Positions 58,217 to 64,000 of a stretch of 64,000 nt of DNA are shown here, one piece after another. Every line of letters begins with the position of its first letter. Positions within the stretch are counted from its first letter, which is position 1. Below the pieces are notes generated by a model. That model had not been told where the DNA came from, made no database searches, and saw nothing but the letters and a program-made list of their open reading frames with translations. The translations under genes were made by a program, and so were the position numbers. The stretch comes from Brevibacillus brevis (GTDB taxonomy: Bacteria > Bacillota > Bacilli > Brevibacillales > Brevibacillaceae). The DNA lies in the NCBI RefSeq assembly GCF_001039275.2, contig NZ_CP030117.1, positions 1,819,501 to 1,883,500 of the forward strand. Direction: 5' to 3'.

Positions 58217-59569
58217 GTGAGCGGGAGTGCTTGCTTTGCTGTACGTGGTGTGATCGAAGGCTTTTATGGAACACCTTGGACACATGAAGAGCGGCTGGAT
58301 ATGATCGACTTTTTGCACCGACATGATTACAATGCGTATTTCTATGCCCCAAAAGATGACGAGTATCTGCGGGAACGCTGGATGGAGCCGCTTCCTGCGA
58401 AAGCCAATCAACAGTTAGACGAGCTGATCCAGCGGGCACAGACTTGCAACATGCAGTTTATTTATTGCTTGGGTCCTGGACTCAGCATGGAATATACGAA
58501 TCGTCAGCATTTGGAGCTGTTGGGCAGGAAGTATCGGGATTTGTACGATCGTGGTGTGCGTTACTTTGCACTATTGTTCGATGATATTCCCATGCACCTG
58601 TTACATGAGAAGGATCTAGCCGAGTTTTCCCATTTGGCGGAAGCGCATGCCCATACGACGCTTTATGTGTGGGATTTGATAAGTAGCTGGGGCGATCCAG
58701 TCAAGCTGGTGGTCTGTCCTACACAATACAACGGGATTGGAAAAGAAGCGTACATCATGTACCTCGGCCAGCATTTGCCGATAGAAATCGATTTGTTTTG
58801 GACGGGACGATTCGTCTGCTCGCCCTATCTGACAGACGGCGATGCGATTCGTTTTCAAGAGTACTCGGGTCATCAGCCATTTTATTGGGACAACTACCCG
58901 GTGAATGATTTGGCGATGGCGAACGAACTACATATCGGTCCATTGCGTCATCGTGACCCTGACTTATGGCAATATGCAGCAGGCTATGTGGCGAATGCGA
59001 TGTCTAGACCAGAATGCTCGAAGATTCCTTTGATTACGACGGCAGCTTATTTACGAGATCCGATCGGCTACGATCCTGAAACGGTATGGAAACAAGCCGT
59101 AGAGGAAGTAGCGGGACAAAAGGATGCGGATGCTTTCTTCACCTTTGCGAATAACGTGCAAAGCTCGTTTTTATGCGAGGTGGAATCGCCACGATTGCTA
59201 GAAGCGATCCTGACCTTCCGCTTTCATTTTTTGCAGGGAGATCGGCAAAAAGCCATTGCGGACTTGACGGCTCTTTTCCAAAAGATGGAAGCGGCGGCTG
59301 ACAAGCTGTTGGCAGGGATGACGAATCAGAAGCTTGCAGAAGAAACGAGGCCGTGGGTGGAGAAGTTCCATCTATGGACCAAGGTCGGTCTGTCGGCAGT
59401 CGCTCTCATTGATCATGGGACAAGAGGGCGACTGCCACAAGCGGCGTATCATCTGCTCCGGCTCAAGCGGTGGCTCAAACGAACGGAGCGTTACCCGCAA
59501 GAAGTGTGCGGACCAGTCATGCAGCTTTTTGTGGATGCCGTAATGCTAGAGGTCAAGAAGAGCTCATAA
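58217..59569 (+). CDS. GH84 family beta-N-acetylglucosaminidase (O-GlcNAcase-like), no signal peptide
   Basis: This 450-residue protein opens with VRGVIEGFYGTPWTHEERLD and YNAYFYAPKDDEYLRERW, the core of GH84 enzymes. The paired catalytic aspartates are Asp122-Asp123 in FALLFDDIPMH. ICxTQYNGIGKEAY-like residues (VVCPTQYNGIGKEAYIMYL) line the substrate site. It should remove N-acetylglucosamine from glycans or peptides. No export signal is seen, so it may act in the cytoplasm, perhaps on wall-recycling products. The start is a GTG at 58217 with GGAAGGGAG upstream. It is an insertion between engB and hemA, which adjoin in Bacillus subtilis. Confidence 0.87.
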   Translation: MSGSACFAVRGVIEGFYGTPWTHEERLDMIDFLHRHDYNAYFYAPKDDEYLRERWMEPLPAKANQQLDELIQRAQTCNMQFIYCLGPGLSMEYTNRQHLELLGRKYRDLYDRGVRYFALLFDDIPMHLLHEKDLAEFSHLAEAHAHTTLYVWDLISSWGDPVKLVVCPTQYNGIGKEAYIMYLGQHLPIEIDLFWTGRFVCSPYLTDGDAIRFQEYSGHQPFYWDNYPVNDLAMANELHIGPLRHRDPDLWQYAAGYVANAMSRPECSKIPLITTAAYLRDPIGYDPETVWKQAVEEVAGQKDADAFFTFANNVQSSFLCEVESPRLLEAILTFRFHFLQGDRQKAIADLTALFQKMEAAADKLLAGMTNQKLAEETRPWVEKFHLWTKVGLSAVALIDHGTRGRLPQAAYHLLRLKRWLKRTERYPQEVCGPVMQLFVDAVMLEVKKSS

Positions 59570-59607
59570 AAAAAGTTCCTTTCCCGCAGGGGAGAAGGAA
59601 CTTTTTT
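59568..59607. terminator. Rho-independent terminator after the GH84 gene
   Basis: AAAAAAGTTCCTT pairs with AAGGAACTTTTTT around an inner CCC/GGG-closed loop. It lies between convergent genes and can serve both. Confidence 0.85.
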
Positions 59608-59617
59608 GCTTTTCGCA

Positions 59618-60559
59618 TCAGGCAGATTCACGACCGTCATTTGGTTTTCTCTGACGGAAATTCCGCAACCATTCTTGAATCGGCAGCTCAGCCAGAATCA
59701 TGCCGGCAAAAATCAGGAGACATCCGGTCAACTGTCTTCCACTCAGGACTTCATGAATAAAGACGTATGAGGTGAGTGCGGCAAATACGGGTTCCAAAGC
59801 AAAAATGAGAGCGACCCTCGTCGAGCTGGTTTGTTTTTGCAAGGCCGTCTGCGCGAGAAAGGCCAGTGCCGTGGCGAAAATAGAAGTGATGATCAAACCA
59901 AAGGCCACCTCGGGTATGAACAAGATCGCCGGATCAAAAGCACGACTCCAATCCTCGAAGAAAAAGGCGTACAGCCAGCTCATTACACCTACCGTACCTA
60001 ATTGCGTAATAGCAAGGGGCAATGCTGCAAAATGAGGTGCGAATTTGCCGGTAGAGACGATTTGCATGGCGAAGCAGATGGCACCGACGAATACCAGGGC
60101 ATCACCGAGATTAAAGGCAAACGACTGATTCTGCGTCAGCAAATACAAGCCGAACGCTGCTAGAATCACACCGACGATAGCGAAAGGTTTGACGCGCTCA
60201 CGCAAAAGCAAAAACGAGAAGAGCGGCACTAATACGACGGATAAACCAGTGATAAAGCCAGCTTTGGAAGGTGTTGTATACAAAAGTCCTACGGTCTGCA
60301 AGGCGTATCCCAGACAGAGCCAAAAGCCGAGGATGACGCCGGCACGAAGCAGTGGCCCTTTCCATTCAGAGGTCTGCCTACGATGACGATTGCGGATGAA
60401 ATAGATGATCAATAAAAATAACGCAGCAATGGTAAAGCGTACGGCGTTAAACGTATTGGGAGGCAGCGATGCGATTGCCTGCTGTACGATCAAAAACGTG
60501 GTTCCCCAGATAAAAGCGACGAGGAGCAGCGTTATGTCTGCCATCCATGGTTTTCTCAA
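59618..60559 (-). CDS. EamA/DMT family transporter
   Basis: This 313-residue protein has ten predicted membrane helices in two EamA repeats. The first starts LLLVAFIWGTTFLIVQQAI and GLLYTTPSKAGFITGLSVVLVP is the classical second-half motif of the repeat. It likely exports small metabolites; the substrate is unknown. The start is a TTG at 60559 following AGGAGAGG by about 9 bases; the next in-frame ATG is 24 bases from that site. With the GH84 gene it is an insertion in the engB-hemA interval. Confidence 0.85.
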   Translation of the reverse strand: MRKPWMADITLLLVAFIWGTTFLIVQQAIASLPPNTFNAVRFTIAALFLLIIYFIRNRHRRQTSEWKGPLLRAGVILGFWLCLGYALQTVGLLYTTPSKAGFITGLSVVLVPLFSFLLLRERVKPFAIVGVILAAFGLYLLTQNQSFAFNLGDALVFVGAICFAMQIVSTGKFAPHFAALPLAITQLGTVGVMSWLYAFFFEDWSRAFDPAILFIPEVAFGLIITSIFATALAFLAQTALQKQTSSTRVALIFALEPVFAALTSYVFIHEVLSGRQLTGCLLIFAGMILAELPIQEWLRNFRQRKPNDGRESA

Positions 60560-60730
60560 AGCTTCTTTCCTCTCCTTTCTGGCATTTTCACAATTTTTCT
60601 TCTGCTTTCATGTATAGCCGACATCATAAGGTATTCCTAGAAGGAACGCAAGCGGATTATCTGGGATATACCCAAAGTACACTCCGTTAATAAATTTTTC
60701 ACAATTACTCCTATCCGATTCGGGACATAA

Positions 60731-60739
60731 TGATATAAT
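60731..60739 (+). promoter_or_regulatory. Extended -10 promoter of the hem operon
   Basis: TGATATAAT (TGnTATAAT form) lies 53 bases before hemA; the -35 at the normal distance is poor. Confidence 0.55.
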
Positions 60740-60792
60740 AATAGTGCATTTTACATATGCCGCTAACAGGTTTGTTATTCTGGGAGGACATT

Positions 60793-62157
60793 ATGGATAT
60801 TCTTTTGCTGGGTTTAAACTACAAAACAGCCCCTGTCGAAATTCGCGAAAAGTTTACATTCAGCGACGATGGGACAGCACGCGCTCTTCATCTTCTCTCC
60901 CAGACGAAGAGTATCGCAGAATGTATCATCCTGGGAACGTGCAATCGGACAGAAATTTACGTCGTTTGTGACCAGGCGAATATTGGCCGAGACTATACTC
61001 GCCGCTTTTTGGCAGAATGGTTCGGCGTGGAGAAAGAACAATTTAAGGATCATCTCTATATAAAAGAGAACGAACAGGCAATCGAGCACTTGTTCCGAGT
61101 CTCTTCCGGTCTTGATTCGATGGTAATGGGAGAAACACAAATCCTCGGACAAGTCCGGGATGCGTTCCTGTTGGCGCAGGAGCGTCAAACGACAGGGACT
61201 GTCTTTAATACCTTGTTCAAGCAAGCGATTACGTTCGCCAAGCGTGCCCACACAGAGACAGCGATTGGACAAAACGCGGTTTCTGTCAGTTACGCTGCTG
61301 TCGAACTGGGGAAAAAGATATTCGGTTCCTTCGCAGGGAAGTCTGTCCTGATCGTCGGAGCGGGCAAAATGAGCGAGCTGACAGCCAAGCACCTGCACGC
61401 AAATGGTTCGGAACGCGTCATGGTAGCGAATCGTACATTGGAGCGAGCACAGCTTTTGGCAGAAAAGTTCAAGGGTGACTCCTGTACGATGGAGCAGTTG
61501 CCAGAGGCACTGCTCACAGCAGACATCGTCATCAGTTCGACCGGAGCGACAGGTTATGTCCTCGGCAAAAAAGAACTGGCCCCAATCATGAAACAAAGGA
61601 AGCATCGTCCGTTGTTCATGGTGGATATCGCAGTTCCTCGCGACCTGAATCCTGACTTGCATGATCTTGATAACGTCTTTTTATATGATATTGACGATCT
61701 CGAGGGCATCGTTGCGAGTAACGTTGCGGAACGTTCTCGTGAAGCGGAACGTCTGGATGTCATGATTCAAGAAGAGATCGTGGCATTCACGACCTGGTAT
61801 CAGACGCTTGGCGTGGCGCCACTCATCGCTGCACTGCGTGACAAGGCAAATACGATCCAAAGCGAAGCGATGCGAAAAATCGAAAACAAGCTGCCGAATC
61901 TGTCTGAGCGGGAGATGCACATCATCCGCAAGACAACCAAGGGTATTGTCAATCAACTGTTGCACGATCCGGTCGTGCGTTTAAAAGAAATGGCAGCTAC
62001 CAAAGATGGGGAAGAAGTACTGGATATTTTCGAGAAAATGTTTGCGTTGGAGGAGATCCTGGAGCGAAAAGAACAGGAAGCAATCTGGGCTAACGATAAA
62101 AATAAACAGACATCTTCTTCTCGGGAGCAGGTATTGGCCTCCCGGTTCCCTGACTAA
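60793..62157 (+). CDS. hemA: Glutamyl-tRNA reductase
   Basis: This 454-residue enzyme starts MDILLLGLNYKTAPVEIREK. The catalytic cysteine is Cys50 in LGTCNRTEIYVV. SGLDSMVMGETQILGQVRDA, the NADP-binding VLIVGAGKMSELTAKHL and ISSTGATGYVLGKKEL follow. The C-terminal dimerisation helices are present. It reduces glutamyl-tRNA to glutamate-1-semialdehyde, the first committed step of heme synthesis. GGGAGG is 5 bases before the ATG at 60793. The next gene is hemX. Confidence 0.95.
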   Translation: MDILLLGLNYKTAPVEIREKFTFSDDGTARALHLLSQTKSIAECIILGTCNRTEIYVVCDQANIGRDYTRRFLAEWFGVEKEQFKDHLYIKENEQAIEHLFRVSSGLDSMVMGETQILGQVRDAFLLAQERQTTGTVFNTLFKQAITFAKRAHTETAIGQNAVSVSYAAVELGKKIFGSFAGKSVLIVGAGKMSELTAKHLHANGSERVMVANRTLERAQLLAEKFKGDSCTMEQLPEALLTADIVISSTGATGYVLGKKELAPIMKQRKHRPLFMVDIAVPRDLNPDLHDLDNVFLYDIDDLEGIVASNVAERSREAERLDVMIQEEIVAFTTWYQTLGVAPLIAALRDKANTIQSEAMRKIENKLPNLSEREMHIIRKTTKGIVNQLLHDPVVRLKEMAATKDGEEVLDIFEKMFALEEILERKEQEAIWANDKNKQTSSSREQVLASRFPD

Positions 62158-62219
62158 GCTGACCTGACAATCTATCTGCTACTGTTAGAAACCGATTGGG
62201 AAAGTGGGGGAGAGAGTGC

Positions 62220-63038
62220 ATGGCCGAGGTGAGATGGATCTACGACTTGACGATCTTTCTCTACGCTGCAAGTGTTCTCTTCTATTTTAACGACTTCTTG
62301 CAAAGCAACCGGAAAGTCAATCGTCTGGCTTTCGGGTTGCTTGTTGTCGTTTGGGCCTTGCAAACCGCATTTTTTGTCTCGCAAGCAGTCATGAAGGGGT
62401 ATTTTCCAGTCATTACGCTGTTTGAGACGCTCTTTTTTTATTCATGGGTGCTGGTAGGCTTGTCGCTTATCATTCACTATTTTTTTCGGATTGATTTGCT
62501 GGTTTTTTTTACTAATATTATCGGATTCGTCGTGCTCGTCATGTCGATGTTTTTGCCGGAAACGCCGATTGAGGCTGTATCGAGTATCTTGACCTCTGAG
62601 CTATTGTTGACACATGTGACACTGGCCATGTTCAGCTACGGGGCGTTCTCGCTCTCCATGATCTTCTCGGCCATGTACCTGCTTCAGCACAAAATGCTCA
62701 AGGAAAGACGCTGGTCGCCGTTGCTCAGGCGTTTGCCCAGCCTTGATCAACTGGAAGGCTACGCGTACCGAATGAACATGCTGGGTGTACCGATGCTCTT
62801 GCTCTCGATTGTATTAGGGATCATATGGGGTAAAATGGTTTTGCCGGAGAAATTTCTGCTAGATTCAAAAGTAGTGCTCTCCATGTTGGTTCTTGCGATT
62901 TATTCGCTATGGCTGTACCAACGCTATCGGGATACGGTGCAGATGCGCAGACTCGCGCAGTGGAACGTTCTGGCGTTTTTGTTACTACTTATCAATTTTT
63001 TAGGCTTCACTACTTCTACATTTCACGACTGGTGGTAG
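62220..63038 (+). CDS. hemX: HemX, cytochrome-assembly CcsA-like membrane protein
   Basis: This 272-residue protein has about eight membrane helices, including AFGLLVVVWALQTAFFVSQA, FPVITLFETLFFYSWVLVG and LTHVTLAMFSYGAFSLSMI. It belongs to the CcsA/HemX group. In Bacillus, HemX lowers the level of HemA, so it is a negative effector of heme synthesis rather than an enzyme. GGGGGAG precedes the ATG at 62220. It stands between hemA and hemC, as in Bacillus. Confidence 0.92.
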   Translation: MAEVRWIYDLTIFLYAASVLFYFNDFLQSNRKVNRLAFGLLVVVWALQTAFFVSQAVMKGYFPVITLFETLFFYSWVLVGLSLIIHYFFRIDLLVFFTNIIGFVVLVMSMFLPETPIEAVSSILTSELLLTHVTLAMFSYGAFSLSMIFSAMYLLQHKMLKERRWSPLLRRLPSLDQLEGYAYRMNMLGVPMLLLSIVLGIIWGKMVLPEKFLLDSKVVLSMLVLAIYSLWLYQRYRDTVQMRRLAQWNVLAFLLLLINFLGFTTSTFHDWW

Positions 63039-63062
63039 GGGCTGCTCATCAAGGAGGCTGTC

Positions 63063-63992
63063 ATGGGAAAATGGAAAGTGGGAACGCGTCGCAGCAAATT
63101 GGCGCTCACTCAAACGAATTGGGTCGTAGATCAACTGAAGGGGTTCGCACCTGAAGCTGATTTTGAATTGCATGAAATCGTGACAAAAGGCGATCGAATC
63201 CTCGATGTGACCTTGTCCAAAGTAGGCGGAAAAGGGCTGTTTGTCAAAGAAATCGAGCAATCCTTGTTCGATAAGGAAACCGATTTTGCGGTACACAGCT
63301 TGAAGGATATGCCGGCTGAATTGCCAGAGGGCTTGGTAATCGGCGCGATCCCGAAGCGTGTTGATCCTCGGGATGTTCTGCTTTCCAAGGATGGCAAGAC
63401 GTTGGATGAACTGCCACAAGGAGCTTTGGTAGGGACTAGTAGCTTGCGCCGTTCTGCACAAATTCTCGCACATCGCCCTGACATTCAGATTGAATCTCTG
63501 CGTGGAAATATTGATACGCGCATGCGCAAGCTTGCGGAAGGTAATTTTGATGCGATCATCCTCGCTGCGGCTGGACTTGAGCGCGTGAATTTTGAAGGGG
63601 AAATCTCGCAGTTCCTGCCTGTTGAAATCAGCTTGCCAGCAGTCGGTCAAGGTGCGCTTGCCATCGAATGCCGTGCAGACGATGAGGAGACACTCGCTCT
63701 CTTGAAGCAGTTTGATGACGCACCGACGCGTTTGGCGGTAACAGCAGAGCGCAGCTTCCTGCACAAACTCCAAGGCGGCTGTCAGGTGCCGATTGGCGCA
63801 TATGCGACAGTTGGTGAGAACAATGAAATTACTTTGACAGGAATGGTTGGCTCCCCAGATGGGAAGCAAATATTCAAAAACACGGCGACTGGCCAAGATC
63901 CGTTAGCGCTGGGCATTCAAGTGGCAGAAGCCCTCTTGGCACAGGGAGCAGGAGAGGTACTTGCGCAAGTCTTGCGGGAGAATGAGCAATGA
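63063..63992 (+). CDS. hemC: Hydroxymethylbilane synthase (porphobilinogen deaminase)
   Basis: This 309-residue enzyme has [63 protein letters not shown] and [20 protein letters not shown]. The Cys in GGCQVP binds the dipyrromethane cofactor. It joins four porphobilinogen units into hydroxymethylbilane. AAGGAGG precedes the ATG. Its stop overlaps the next start. Confidence 0.96.
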   Translation: MGKWKVGTRRSKLALTQTNWVVDQLKGFAPEADFELHEIVTKGDRILDVTLSKVGGKGLFVKEIEQSLFDKETDFAVHSLKDMPAELPEGLVIGAIPKRVDPRDVLLSKDGKTLDELPQGALVGTSSLRRSAQILAHRPDIQIESLRGNIDTRMRKLAEGNFDAIILAAAGLERVNFEGEISQFLPVEISLPAVGQGALAIECRADDEETLALLKQFDDAPTRLAVTAERSFLHKLQGGCQVPIGAYATVGENNEITLTGMVGSPDGKQIFKNTATGQDPLALGIQVAEALLAQGAGEVLAQVLRENEQ

Positions 63993-64000
63993 TTGTCCAC
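63989..64000 (+). CDS. hemD: Start of the next hem gene (probably hemD), only four codons in the window
   Basis: An ATG overlaps the hemC stop (ATGA) and the window ends after three further codons (Ile-Val-His). In Bacillales the next gene is uroporphyrinogen-III synthase; identity here rests only on position. Confidence 0.35.

Noticed and set aside
60704-60760. PerR-box-like sequence around the hemA promoter
   Set aside because: Only one half-site (ATATAAT) fits; the second half diverges at most positions. PerR control is known for hemA in B. subtilis but the site here is not convincing.

Overview
The window looks like a chromosomal segment of a Brevibacillus or closely related spore-forming Paenibacillaceae bacterium. 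The blocks racE/murI-gerM-rph-rdgB-ysnB-tig-clpP-clpX-lonB-lonA-engB and hemA-hemX-hemC follow the Bacillales order. There are several spore-type proteins (GerM, LonB, DUF1360), Gram-positive AGGAGG ribosome sites are strong, and GTG/TTG starts are common. This identification is an inference from gene order and protein style; no database was searched. I saw no tRNA, rRNA, insertion sequence or CRISPR array.

Layout. (1) 1-1271: a truncated secreted CAP/peptidoglycan-binding protein and a small DUF1360 membrane protein. (2) 1276-22166: a large surface-glycan locus in several short, often opposing transcription units. It holds a CDP-deoxyhexose branch (rfbF, rfbG and a short-chain reductase) and a GDP-mannose branch (manC, gmd, rmd, fcl). 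It also holds phosphoglucomutase, UDP-galactopyranose mutase, four glycosyltransferases, two copies of an unnamed DxD protein and several methyltransferase-like proteins. No flippase, polymerase or glycan ABC exporter lies inside the window. (3) 22378-32731: an eight-gene operon behind a clear sigma-54 (-24/-12) promoter. It encodes an asparaginase, a peptide-binding lipoprotein, its own PrpR-like enhancer-binding activator, a PepV-type dipeptidase and a complete Dpp/Opp ABC importer. It reads as a nitrogen- or peptide-scavenging unit. (4) 32739-35027: a small membrane protein, and a LysR regulator divergent from a PhzF-like gene.

(5) 35418-38732 is the most novel part. It encodes a membrane-anchored thioredoxin-fold protein with a CGHC site, a LanT-like ABC exporter without a peptidase domain, a MauE-like membrane redox partner and a 55-residue single-span protein. 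It ends with a 32-codon, four-cysteine peptide gene that has its own promoter, a near-perfect CcpA cre site and a strong terminator. I read it as a dedicated system for making, oxidising and exporting a disulfide-bonded small peptide. (6) 38746-44104: an acetyltransferase, an ECF sigma/anti-sigma pair beside a secreted two-Gmad2-domain protein, a secreted cyclophilin, and an Fe/Mn superoxide dismutase with a long N-terminal extension.

(7) 44275-64000: the conserved housekeeping block of cell wall (murI), germination (gerM), RNA and nucleotide quality control (rph, rdgB), chaperone/protease genes (tig, clpP, clpX, lonB, lonA), engB and the start of the heme pathway (hemA, hemX, hemC, and the first codons of the next gene). 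Lineage-specific insertions in it are an MFS transporter between gerM and rph, and a GH84 glycosidase plus an EamA transporter between engB and hemA. The lonA leader carries a terminator hairpin downstream of its promoter and may be an attenuator; a sigma-F/G-like promoter precedes lonB.
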